Shown here in pieces: positions 44,311 to 54,698 of a DNA stretch of 64,000 nucleotides. Numbering within the stretch: position 1 is the first letter of the stretch; each line of letters opens with the position of its first letter. The translations under genes and the position numbers were made by a program. A model generated the notes under the pieces. The model was not told the origin of the DNA and ran no database searches. It saw only the letters and a list, made by a program, of their open reading frames with translations. This stretch comes from Marvania coccoides (taxonomy: Eukaryota > Chlorophyta > Trebouxiophyceae > Chlorellales > Chlorellaceae), in the NCBI GenBank assembly GCA_963854735.1, contig OY978101.1:1426001-1490000 (forward strand), written 5' to 3'.

Positions 44311-45549
44311 TCATTTCGCCGCCAACTCGGCGGTCGGCGAGTTTTGCCGCTGCTGCGCTGCAGCCCCAGCAGCCTTCCGGCGGGGCGGCAGCGTCGGCAA
44401 CCCCCTCTTCTTCTGGCTGGTCGCAGAGGGGCCACCTTCCCCAGCCAGCAAACCTTTTGCAGCGATATCAACACTCCAAGCACTCTCCGAAACACCGTCG
44501 CCGCTGCCATTCTCTTCCAACCTTTTGCCAACACCATCAATCGCAGCAGCGTATGCAGCTTCCACCGCTGCTCCCGCATCTTCTTCTTCTTCTTCTTCTT
44601 CTTCTTCTTCTTCTTCTTCTTCTTCTTCTTCTTCTTCACCTCTCACGCCCACAACACCCCCAGAAGGCCATCTGGCAGCAGCAGGAGTCGTGGGGAAGTG
44701 GCGGTGCTCGGTAGCAGTAGCTTTTTCGGCATGCACGAGCGTCCCCCCGCTGCGCAGATACTCCAGCATCAGCCTGCTGCCGTCTGCCACGTGAAACCAC
44801 GACATTTGCGTTGTGACCTGCAGCAGCGGCAGCATGGGGGAGTCCACTGCCGGGACCTGGCCCACCAGGTGGTCGTAGATCAGGGGCGCGTTCTTCACCC
44901 GGTTGCCGGTGAAAACCCGCACCGCAAAGTCCGCGAACGCGATGCAGTTGTTCCTAATCACCTGGTAGTTGCGGGAGCCGGCGAACTGCAGCGCCTGCTG
45001 CACGAAAGGAGCCTCTAGGGGGTGGTGATACGCGGCGATGTGCAGCATGGGAAGAAACTGCGGCTCAGGGAGCTCGGGAGCGGGGTTGACAACCGGGGCA
45101 GCGGGAACTTCATCTAGAACGTTCTGAGTGACGTCCATCCCGTTATTTGGGTTGTACTCCAGGCTGAGGAGCTGCTGGCCGCGTTTAAGGTAGACGACGA
45201 CGTGATGAAAGACGGACCCGGCCTGCGCGAGCAGCATGGCGTGATGTGGCGAGGCGCTCCGCACGGGGCGCTTGTAGAGATAAATGCCGTCGTTGTCGAA
45301 GGAGTGGGCAGTGGAGAAGAGCGACCGGTCGATGGCTGCAGCCAGGCGGTTAAAGTACTGGAGCTTGGACATGCCAGGGAGGTGAGGAAGAAGGGGGCTA
45401 GCAATGGCGTCAACTGCTGCTGCTTCACACGGGCCGGGCTGCGCTTTTGACTTGGCGTGGGGGTGGGAGAGGGCAGGGTCTTCAGAGAGGAGGAGTTGGT
45501 TCGTTGAGGCGCTGCGGCTGCGCTTGTTGAGCTTCGGAGAGGATTCCAT
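44311..45549 (-). CDS. LRAT/NlpC-P60-like domain protein
   Basis: An intronless frame of 412 residues. The core (about residues 60-290) has SPHHAMLLAQAG, in which a His could serve in catalysis, and NNCIAFADFAVRVFTG, where the Cys lies in the same 'NC-x-x-F' context as the Cys of LRAT-like and related papain-fold thiol enzymes. Plant and algal proteins of this type act as lipid acyltransferases or thiolesterases, or are uncharacterised. A Glu run of about 22 residues encoded by a 57-base GAA-type microsatellite follows, then a disordered Ala/Lys/Pro tail. The amino end is basic (KLNKRSRS) with no signal peptide. The fold assignment is tentative, from the His/Cys pattern. Confidence 0.7.
   Translation of the reverse strand: MESSPKLNKRSRSASTNQLLLSEDPALSHPHAKSKAQPGPCEAAAVDAIASPLLPHLPGMSKLQYFNRLAAAIDRSLFSTAHSFDNDGIYLYKRPVRSASPHHAMLLAQAGSVFHHVVVYLKRGQQLLSLEYNPNNGMDVTQNVLDEVPAAPVVNPAPELPEPQFLPMLHIAAYHHPLEAPFVQQALQFAGSRNYQVIRNNCIAFADFAVRVFTGNRVKNAPLIYDHLVGQVPAVDSPMLPLLQVTTQMSWFHVADGSRLMLEYLRSGGTLVHAEKATATEHRHFPTTPAAARWPSGGVVGVRGEEEEEEEEEEEEEEEEEEEDAGAAVEAAYAAAIDGVGKRLEENGSGDGVSESAWSVDIAAKGLLAGEGGPSATSQKKRGLPTLPPRRKAAGAAAQQRQNSPTAELAAK
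44581..44637. repeat. (TTC)19 microsatellite coding for poly-Glu
   Basis: Uninterrupted TTC repeat, read on the minus strand as GAA codons inside the LRAT-like gene. Length variation here would change the protein without shifting frame. Confidence 0.95.
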
Positions 45550-46093
45550 CTTCGTGTAATTGATTGGTGATGGTGACCGATGGGTGATGGGTGTTCTAGT
45601 AACAGCAGCCGATGAAAACTGAAAATGAAAAACGCTGAAGGCGTGGCTAAAGGATACTCGCTAGAAGACCCCTGCAGTTATTAAATGGCGTAAAATGCAG
45701 TTATTAAATGGCGTAAATTTAGTGCTTGCTTCGCTCGCAAACAATCGAAAGTTCGGGAAGGATTTGAATTACAGCCAAGAAAGATAGAAAAGAAGCCAGC
45801 TGTCTTTGTAAAGTTTACACAGCTTTACCTCACTACCGCCTTCCCCGAGCCAGCCATAATGTGCACTTGTAACATATATGTATATTATATAAAAAAATTA
45901 ATTGACATTTTTTTAAAAGAGATTACTCGCGACGAGACAGCGCTTGATTCAGCTGCTGCTGCTGCATCAATCAATTGCACTAAAGGTGCACGCATCTGGA
46001 ATCTAAATATGAACGTCTCCATTAAAAAGGCAGTATGGCAACCCCAAGTGATAGAATACTGTGAGCAATAGACTTCATAAAGCAAAACACATA
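45550..46093. other. Intergenic region with short tandem duplication
   Basis: 544 bases between two minus-strand genes. Contains a 23-base unit repeated back to back (45673-45695 and 45696-45718, one mismatch). No gene seen. Confidence 0.55.
45673..45718. repeat. Tandem duplication of a 23-base unit
   Basis: Two adjacent copies beginning TGCAGTTATTAAATGGCGTA differ only at the last base. It lies upstream of the LRAT-like gene and could be part of its promoter. Confidence 0.9.
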
Positions 46094-46751
46094 TTAGGCT
46101 TGGATTTCTTGCAAATCAGAACGCCGAAGACTTCTTCTCCCACCGGGAAAAAAATCTCTGGACTTGTTGAGGGGAGGATCCCCATTTGAAGTGCCGCTTT
46201 TATCCTCCTTGATGGGCTCAATTTTTTTAAGATCACTCAGCTCACAAAATTCCAACACAGTTTCCCTGCAAGGCATGCACACACATTTTGTTAATTTAAA
46301 TGATTTTATCAACTCTTAATTCCTGCCAACCTGACCAGTTGTTTGTTGCTTGGGAAGAAAAAACTCACAGGGTTTCGGTTAAATTCGCTCCATAACGGTC
46401 AAGAGCCCCGTCCAGCGCATATGCCATGCATTCGCGCGCCACCACCACGGGACTGAGGTTGTCTCGACAGTCATTTGAACACACAGGTTTCTTTATATGG
46501 GCTTGGGCACACTCCAGCCTCAGCGTGACCTCCAGATTGACGAGATCCCCGTCACAGCTGCTTTCTGACCTTCGGAACAGCGAAGTAGGGAGACTCACTG
46601 GAGGAAGAGGTTGCATGGGCACGCCCTCGGTAGATGTCGACAATGATGCTGATGATGAAGTATCTGAAGGTAGGCCGAAAGCGCTCACAGTTGTGGTCAG
46701 CAGCAGCAGCAGCAGCAGCGCCACTGCTATGTTGCGGTGGACTGCATGCAT
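46094..46751 (-). CDS. Small secreted Cys-containing protein
   Basis: Exons 46369-46751 and 46094-46265 (minus) give 184 residues. A strong signal peptide (IAVALLLLLLLTTTVSAFG) is followed by a Ser/Thr/Pro-rich spacer. The mature part has six Cys (SSCDG, LECAQ, PVCSNDC, RECMA, EFCEL), an even number that suggests disulfides. The carboxyl part is charged and Ser/Arg-rich (FFPGGRRSLRRSDLQEIQA). It could be an apoplastic or lumenal protein. No family recognised. The (AGC)-type codon run in the signal peptide makes its leucine count variable. Confidence 0.7.
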
Positions 46752-47600
46752 CGTTCCACGCCTATTGTGTAGACAAATCCTGCAAACGAGGAATGGTCAA
46801 ATCAGTGAACGAAACTATGGTTGCTTCCAAATCAGGCTGAACCAGAAATGTGTTGGGTGCTGCGAAATGCTTGCAAGAATAGCCTACCAGAGTTGTATAG
46901 TAAACAACGCTCCACGCTCTGCTCGGTCTCTATTAATTACCCGCGTTTTTAACTATAGAGATGACAGACAAGCTCAATCGAAAGTCGAACTACTCAAAAA
47001 GATGATGTTGAATGGGATGAGTGGCCACCGTTGTCTGACACTGGCGAGTGCCAGGTGCCCGTCTAAGCACAGCTTCCAGACGGACTTGCTCAAATATACT
47101 TAAAATATGCCTGATGTTATTGCGTTTCGCGTCGCGTTTGAGACGGTGTCACATACACACGCACTCTTCCCCCCCTTCCGCAAAATGGTATTTCAGGCTA
47201 TTTTTTGCAGTCTACGCAATGTGAAATAAATGATTTAATATGCAGCAGATTTTTTTTTCAGCGTGCGAGCGACTCGCATAGAGACGAACTCATTGAGCCG
47301 AAATGCCGAAATCGTGGGTGCTGGCTGAAAAGTGCCGCCAAACCAGCAATAGTAAGGAAAATTTCCATGTTTTTCTGCATGAATACGGTCTATATTAATC
47401 TTGATGATATTGCTTGGGCCAGCTTTATCGATTTACACAGTTCAAAATTAAAAACAAATCAATTGGTTCAATCATTAAGAACAAATGTCAGCATATGTGT
47501 GTCTAAATCATCCTTCATTGCACATCAATTTTGTATACATGAGAATCCAGCTCAACAGCGCTGCGTGACAACAAAAAATCGCACACCTCTCCTCTCAGCG
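46752..47600. other. Intergenic region without a recognised gene
   Basis: 849 bases between two minus-strand genes: promoter of the secreted-protein gene and the 3' UTR of isovaleryl-CoA dehydrogenase. The longer open stretches on the plus strand show no conserved motif or codon bias and overlap the neighbouring genes. Confidence 0.5.
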
Positions 47601-49183
47601 TCAGTACCAGGCATCGTCGCCTCTCACCAGCTCCCTGCCGATCAAAAACCTGCGCATTTCGCTGGTCCCGGCCCCAATCTCATACAGCTTGGCGTCCCGC
47701 AAGATCCGCCCGGTTGGGTACTCGTTGATGTACCTAGCAGCAACAATAGGAAAACACACACGCTTTAGTCATGCTGAGAATTCAATTCAAGGATGCTCAC
47801 TGTGCTCACCCGTTGCCTCCGAGGATCTGAATGGCGTCCAGCGCTGCTCGAGTGGCTGCTTCAGCGGCAAACAGTATCACCGCAGCGCAATCTTTGCGGT
47901 CCGCTTTTCCCGCGTCCGCCTGCCTCGCCACGTCGTACACAAATGCCCGCGTGGCGCGGCACGCCGCGTACATGTCCGCCAGCTTCCCTTGAATCAGCTG
48001 AAACTCGCCTATAGGCTTCCCAAATTGTTTTCTCTCGCGAGCGTACGGCAGCGCCACGTCCAAGCTCGCTTGCAGCAGCCCCAGAGGCCCGCCGGCCAGC
48101 ACCAGCCTCTCGTAGTCCAGCCCGCTCATCAGTACGTACACCCCCTGATCCACCTCGCCCAGAACATTTTCTGCCGGCACTTCGCACTCTTCAAAAACAA
48201 GCTCGCACGTGTCGCTCCCCCGCATGCCCAGCTTGTCCAGCTTCTGTGCCGTGCTAAATCCTGGCATCCCGCGCTCCACAATGAAAGCGCTGATCCCGTG
48301 CGCCCCCTTTTCGGGGTCGGTCTTGGCGTACACAATAAGAGTGGAAGCCACGGGGCCGTTTGTGATCCAAAATTTGTTGCCGTTGAGCACAAATCGGTCG
48401 CCTTTGCGGTTGGCGCGCAGTCGCATGGAGACCACGTCAGACCCTGCGCCCGGCTCAGACATTGCGAGAGCGCCGATGTGTTCTCCGGAAAGAAGAGGAG
48501 GGAGGAAGCGCTGCAGCTGGGCGGAGGTGCCGTGGCGGACGAGTTGGTTGATACACAGGTTGGAGTGGGCGCCGTAGGACAGCGCCACAGACCCTGCAGT
48601 TTGTTGTTGAATGACAAGGAAGAACGATGACCTTAAAACTATTAGCAGGGGAAAATATCGGCTATGGATTTTCATTCATATGCCCAGTGTCCTCCTATTG
48701 TGAATTAAATAGAATGGTGTGGTACCTGAGACTCTGCTGAGCTCTTCCATGGCGATGCAGTGGTGCAGATAGCCCAGCCCCAGTCCACCGTGCTCCTCAG
48801 GCACAGTAACGCCGTGCAGGCCAAACTCGCCCATCGCTGTCCACAAATTAACGTCTTTGGGGAAGCTGAAAAGGGGAATAGAAGGGTGTGACGATGTAGG
48901 GCGTGGCGCGATTACGATAGAGCATATCTATAGCAAATTTCTGTGTTTTAGGAGCCCTTTACCTGTTGGCTCTGTCGATGTCGGCAGCGTGGGGAGCAAC
49001 AAAGTCTCGGGCGAAAGTACGCACCGTGTCTCTGAACTCCTCCACGTCGACACCGCTGTGAGAGCCCTGGGCGACGTCCTGAGCGGCCTGGGTGAGCGCT
49101 CGATAGCTTTGGAGGAGAAGAGATGTGCCAGCGTGGCCGCGACTCTGGGTCGCTCTTCTTTGGAGGAGGAGGGAGTGCTGCAT
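47601..49183 (-). CDS. IVD: Isovaleryl-CoA dehydrogenase, mitochondrial
   Basis: Oxidises isovaleryl-CoA in leucine breakdown, passing electrons to ETF. Exons 48963-49183, 48726-48865, 47810-48593 and 47601-47733 (minus) give 425 residues. The first ~30 residues are Arg/Gln/Ser-rich, a mitochondrial presequence. ACAD motifs: [73 protein letters not shown] and [21 protein letters not shown]. The catalytic Glu sits in [13 protein letters not shown], the position used by IVD, while the site used by other ACADs reads [10 protein letters not shown] (Gly). This separates it from short- and medium-chain enzymes. Divergent from the GNAT gene, 117 bases away. Confidence 0.96.
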
Positions 49184-49300
49184 GGTCGAGAGCTCTCACA
49201 GGGTATCGTGAGGATGTTTATGAGAGCTGAAAAGCGACTGTGCTAAAGAATGCTGAATTAAAAAAACGCGCATTCAAACATTTCGCGCCCTCACTTTGCT

Positions 49301-51224
49301 ATGTGGGAATTCGCAGCGAAGTACTCGCATTCGCCTAAATACAACGGGGAAGGTCCACAACATGGGGCACACGTGCTGATCATGAATCTGGGAGGACTGA
49401 TTTTGGGGCCTTCAAGCGCTCCTTTGAGGGGCAAGCGCCCCGCAACAGCACGCGCACATGCATCAAATCCGTCAATTGTATCAGAGCAGCAGCAACCTCG
49501 GCTGCAGCTGTCTGGCGCGCTTGTCAAATCAATTTCTGAGGTAATAATAGATTTTTTACTGTCCAACATTTTACTAGTTTTTTTATCAGCCCATCCCGTT
49601 TTGCACCCTCATCAACGTTAAAAATCAATTTCATCTGGAAAATTAAGCACATTTCCCCTCATCAAATTTCCAATCCAATTTTTCACTTCTTCTAGATCGG
49701 CGCTGAAAATTGGGATGCCCTCCACGACAACTCCAACCCTTTCCTTTCCTACGACTTTCTCTCCGCGCTCGAAGACAGCGGCAGCGCATCCCCCGCCCGC
49801 GGCTGGCTCCCTCAGCACCTGGCCATTCGCAACGAAGCCGCAGAGACCATCGCCTGCGTGCCTCTCTACCTCAAATCGCACTCCTTTGGCGAGTACGTCT
49901 TCGACCAAGCCTGGGGCGAGGCCTACGACCGCCACTTCTCAGACCCCTTCAGCACGAAAGACTACTACCCAAAACTGCAGGTGGCGGTTCCCTTCACTCC
50001 GGTCTCGGGCGCTCGGCTGCTGGTGCGCCCAGACGCGCCGCGGGATCAGGTTATAAAAGCCCTTTCCGGCAGCTTAGCGTCGCTGGCCGGCGACCTGGAT
50101 GTCAGTTCCTGCCACGTGACGTTCAATTCCAGAGAGGAATGGCTGGCGCTGGCGAGGCAGGGGTTCCTGAGGCGCATCGGGGTGCAGTACCACTGGTGAG
50201 TGAGCGGTTGAACAAATTGCCGTTGAATTGTCATTGTTTAACAGACCAGTAATTTGAAATAGATTTAGGTCACGGCTAATTTTTTGTAAAGTAATTAAAT
50301 ACAATTAATTCCCAAACCCTGATGCTAAATCATTCAAAACAAGCATATCACATTTTTTCATGCCGTTCTACGCATGCAGGCACAACGATGCCAGTGCGCA
50401 GCATGACGGGGGGGCCGCCACCGGCAGCGAGGCCACCCCTTACGCCTCGTTCGAGGACTTTTTGGCGGCGCTGAAGCAGAAGCGACGAAAGGCGATACGG
50501 CAGGAACGGAAGAAAGTGGCGGAGGCGGGACTGCGGGTGAGGCGGCTCACAGGGGAGGATGTCAAGGACCCGGCACTGTGGGATGCGTTTTACCGGTTTT
50601 ACTTGAATACAATCGATAGAAAGTGGGGCACCGCGTACCTGACAAGGTAAACACGAACGTTGGCTTTACCGCAGCATCGCAACTAAATTAAATTGATTTT
50701 TTCGTTCTAGATCGGCATTCTGTTGTCTAATTTTCTTTGCTTTTATTCTTCTTTTCTTTCTACACAGGGAATTTTTTGACCTGATGAGCGAGCGCATGGC
50801 TGACCGCATTCTGCTGGTGGTCGCTGAGCAGGACACCGGCTTGGCCATTGCTGGTGCTGCTGCACGCGGCGGCAGACGTGCACGGCCAATAGCTGCAGCG
50901 TTGAATTTTTTGGGAACCGACGCTATTTACGGGCGCAACTGGGGCTGCGAGGCTGGCGACGAGATAAAGGGGCTGCATTTTGAGCTGTGCTTCTATCAGG
51001 CCATCGAGCATGCAATAGAAACTGGCATGAAGAGGGTGGAGGCAGGGGCGCAGGGAGAACACAAGCTGGCAAGGGGATATTTACCCACTCTGACCTACAG
51101 CAGCCATTACATCGTGAACGAGGGTTTTCGGGCGGCCATTGAGGCATTTTTGCGGCAAGAGCGGGCTGATCTGATGTACTACGCTGAAGCAGCCACCCAG
51201 CAAGCCTCTCCCTACAAAGACTGA
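49301..51224 (+). CDS. DUF482-family GNAT acyltransferase
   Basis: Exons 49301-49540, 49696-50195, 50380-50646 and 50768-51224 give 487 residues if the first ATG is used; ATG 49382 is an alternative giving a shorter organelle presequence. Motifs of the DUF482/FemAB-like GNAT group: NPFLSYDFLSALEDSGSA, VPLYLKSHSFGEYVFDQAWG, YYPKLQVAVPFTPVSGARLL, FLAALKQKRRKAIRQERKKV and the carboxyl FEGAQGEHK-like segment (VEAGAQGEHKLARGYLPTLTYSSHY). Bacterial and plant members are uncharacterised transferases. The amino-terminal Ala/Arg/Ser tract suggests plastid or mitochondrial location. All splices are GT-AG. Confidence 0.88.
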
Positions 51225-51538
51225 GGGGAGAAGGATGAGAATGTATTTTTGAAACAGTTGGGTTTTCATTTGATATTTAATATTTCATTGCGGACTTTTT
51301 TTTTTGTTTTCCTTGTACATTTTTTTTTCTTCTAGAGCTGGATGCTCCTCCCATTCATTGAATCAGTACTATGCATTTAAGAAAAGAATGCGCAGAGGAA
51401 AAAACAGCGCACAAAAAAAAAGCCAGCAAATTTGGAGGAAAGAATTAATGCAATATTTTTGGTGCAAAATCGCCTTCGGACGCCTGCAAAATATTATAAC
51501 CTTTTCTGAACGCTGCAAAAGGCACCCCTCTCTCCAGC
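51225..51538. other. Intergenic region
   Basis: 314 AT-rich bases between two plus-strand genes; 3' UTR of the GNAT and promoter/leader of the Cys-rich protein. T-rich tract at 51297-51330. No gene seen. Confidence 0.5.
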
Positions 51539-52564
51539 ATGGTTCGGACTGTATTCCTTCTGGCCTTTTTGGGCTTGGCCATAATTCTCTGTGCGGGCTC
51601 TCCCCGCCACCTGCTCCAGGCTCCTGTTGAGGTATTTACAACAAATTGAAATTTGACGTTCTTCCAAGGGAGGGGAAAGTTGCATGAGTTCAACTCATGC
51701 CAAGAACTTTGGCCTTTGCATTCATTGTACAATTTCTTATTTATTGCCGCCACGCAGGGATGCTCTGATTCTCCCGGCACCCAGATTCCTCCCCAATGCA
51801 GCGGGACGTTTACTGGCAACCAGTGGGATAATGTAAGGAGAAAAAAAACCAGCTTTTTTAATCCATGCTGCCCGTCGAAAAATTCCGCTGAATTTACCTT
51901 CTTTCCTTGCTTTTCTCTTTCAAAATAAAAATTTAGGATGAACTTGAGTGCCACCTTTCCCAGGGTTACCAGCTGGTGTGTATACGATCCTAAATTGCGT
52001 GCTCTCCCGCCGCCTTCATTCTATATATATATATATACCGAAGAAAGCGGCAACTGTGTATATTTCTTTATCCCCGCATGCATTCTTTGTACTACTTTCT
52101 TTTGCAGAAATGTGACCACAACCAAGAGACTTTCGGCAGCAACACCGTTCGTTGCAATATCGACCAGGTACAAGCGCCTACCTTGCATACGTACACTACA
52201 TATGAAAAAAATTACAGGGATTAAAGTCCGCACAAAAGGGCAACTAAGGCCCCGTAGCAGACTGGCACCCAAGTGCAAGCAGAAATAATAAATTATTGTG
52301 TGCACCGAAACCACAATTGTTGTTCTTACTGTCTCCAATCTTCAATTTAATGAATTAAAATCTAACTATGCGGCATTGCATTTGCCTTTTTGCCTTACGC
52401 AGGGCCCTCTCTCGAGCGAAATCGATTTTGAGTGCCCGGTGGATCCCAACTGCCAGATCCTCTGCAACTGGGCGGACGTCAACGCCCGGCTGCCTGGCGG
52501 CGTGGCCCCAGAGGTCCAGCAGATTCTCACCGCTTGGAAGCCAACCGAAGATTTCTTTGGCTGA
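51539..52564 (+). CDS. Small secreted Cys-rich protein from five phase-0 exons
   Basis: Exons 51539-51631, 51758-51832, 51937-51975, 52108-52167 and 52403-52564 encode 142 residues. Exon 1 is a signal peptide (TVFLLAFLGLAIILCAG). The mature part has eight Cys arranged GC, QC, EC, KC, RC, EC, NC, LC, with motifs SGTFTGNQWDN and CPVDPNCQILCNWADVN. Every intron falls between codons (phase 0), and exons 2-4 encode 25, 13 and 20 residues with one or two Cys each. Eight Cys in ~110 residues fits a disulfide-stabilised extracellular protein. No family recognised. The exon chain was built from splice sites and continuous cysteine spacing, so small exons 3 and 4 are less certain. Confidence 0.7.
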
Positions 52565-52815
52565 GGCGGTTGCGTTCTAATCTGATGGAATAAAGAAAAT
52601 GTTACTGGTAATGGTGGCAGTGAAAGGAAGATTAAATGAAATTGATTGCTCAGCGAACATCTGCATGTCAATTTTAGCGCCAATTTTCTTGTAATGCATT
52701 GATCTGGCCTTGGGAGATGACGGGACAAAAACATTTCTTCTGGCGCAGTGGTTTAATCCACGAAAGCAATAGTACAAAGAGCAATATATATATTTAGTTG
52801 TATTTAGAAGAAAAA

Positions 52816-54466
52816 ATGGTGCTGAAAATGCCAGCGGCCAAAGTGCCAAAATTTTATGTTTCACTGAAGGTGAGAGATTTCGCAGCAAGAGGCGCTCTTG
52901 ATGGGCAGGAAGCTCATCAGGAGACGCAATAATCACATTTTTCATTCGATATTTCATTTTTAATGCTTCAAGAAGGCAGCAACTTCACAATCCTGGCAAT
53001 AATAGGTAGCGCTCCAAGGCTGACCCGCCCTCCCTCGCGTGCAGGCTGCTGTGGCTGAGCTGGTGGCCATGGCACTCTTCGTTTACATTGGCTGCGGTAA
53101 AAAAAACCCCACAGATGCCTGCAGTAGCTTGTACTAGTCTCGCCAATATTTTCCACTCGCTTGATTTTTTTCTTCATTCACAGGCACCGCTGTCACCTTC
53201 AGCGCCCGGTCCAGCAGCCGGTAAGACTGACAATCCCGCTATTTGCTATCCCCTTGCGCCTGAAAAGTGCATTTTGCGGAAATCAGATGGAAAAAAAAAA
53301 GCCGTCCAAAAATATTTTTCGAAACGTATTTTGACAGCTCGCAATTTCTCGTCTCGTCTCGCAGCCTGAGCTTCACCAGCGAGCCAGTAGATGCTGACCT
53401 AAGCCCTGAAAGTGCCCTCCAGGAGCTGAACGACCGCCTGCAGATCAACAGCAGCTGGGGAATCACCACAGCGTAAGAAAAAAATTTGTCTCACTAGAAA
53501 CACTGCACGATTCCTTCATAATAACGATCGACACTATGCTTATACCCGCAGGCTTGCGTTTGGGTTTTCTATCACGGTGCTGTGCTACGCCACCGCCCAC
53601 CTCTCCGGCGGTCAATTAAACCCGGCGGTGTCCCTCGCCCTGAGCTGCGTCGGCGCCCTCTCAGTCGCCCAAGCCATCGCCAACATCGCTGCCCAGATCT
53701 TGGGCGCTATTCTGGGTGCCGGCTTTCTGGCTGCCACTGTTCCTCGCTCTGCCAGGCTTACACTCGGCAGCAATGCGCTGGCCAACGGAATCAGCGAGGG
53801 CAATGCGCTGTGCGGAGAGATCATTATGACTTTTACCCTGGTTTCCGTGGTGGTACGCATCTCTCCGACATATTTTCGTTCCAATCATGTTTCTTTTGCC
53901 AACCGCCCCCCCCCCGCCCCCCCCCCCCCCCCCTCCCCCCGTATTATTGCAGCTGGAGACGGCGGTCAACAAGAAGAGCGTGGCTCGTGTGCAAGCCCCG
54001 CTGGCCATCGGGTTCGCCGTCTTCTGCGCCCACGCCGTGCTGCTGCCCATCGACGGCTGCAGCATCAACCCTGCTCGCAGCCTCGGCCCTGCCATCGTCT
54101 CCAACACCTGGCCTGGTAAATTAATAATTCGAATTTCGCAATCTTAAAAAGACCCAATAATGCCTTCATAAGCTTCCACACATCATTTACACTGATCATA
54201 TGAATGAAAAAAACATTAATTACTCAAACCCATTAATATGTTTGTCCGCAGACTCATTTTGGATTTTCGTAACGGGGCCACTAATAGGTGCCCTGCTGGC
54301 CGTTCCTTTCCACCTCCTCTTCCGCTCCGACTTCGACATGCCCCTGAAAACGCACGATCCCGTGGACCTGCGCGCAGCTGAGAGCTTCATCAGACCCGAC
54401 AAGGCCACTGCCAGCGCCGTTGCCAAAGCCGTGGATAACAGCGGAATTGAGCCACTGGAAGTTTGA
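52816..54466 (+). CDS. Aquaporin (MIP family)
   Basis: Seven exons (52816-52869, 53045-53096, 53184-53220, 53365-53472, 53552-53852, 53953-54115, 54252-54466) give 309 residues. Helix 1 is [20 protein letters not shown]; the NPA boxes are [15 protein letters not shown] and [14 protein letters not shown]. Helices 3-6 follow in normal order, ending [19 protein letters not shown]. Loop A is unusually long (about 40 residues, Ser/Asp/Glu-rich, encoded by exons 3-4). Asn-Pro-Ala-Arg with the aromatic/Arg filter Arg suggests a water-selective channel, but plant subfamily (PIP/TIP/SIP) is not clear. The intron before exon 6 has a 40-base C-tract. Confidence 0.93.
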
Positions 54467-54698
54467 TTTGATTTGATTGTTGCATTTTAAAGTGAAGCTT
54501 CCCCAAGAACTGAGTTTTCCTCGCCCCCATTTATTCCCCACCAAGACCAGATTCGCACTAAAATTTTCTCGTTACGTTTGAAATCGTTCAAGCTGGGTTA
54601 AAAAATCGAAATATCATATCGCATTGTACCAATCAACAACCGATGAAACCTTTAATATCTCATGCCTCTCACACAATACACACAAGCACTGCGCTCTC

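Noticed and set aside
3965..52694. TGTAA polyadenylation signals after stop codons (3965, 16986, 30936, 34786, 52690)
   Set aside because: The motif fits chlorophyte usage but five bases occur often by chance in AT-rich UTRs and several genes lack it, so it is not annotated as a feature.
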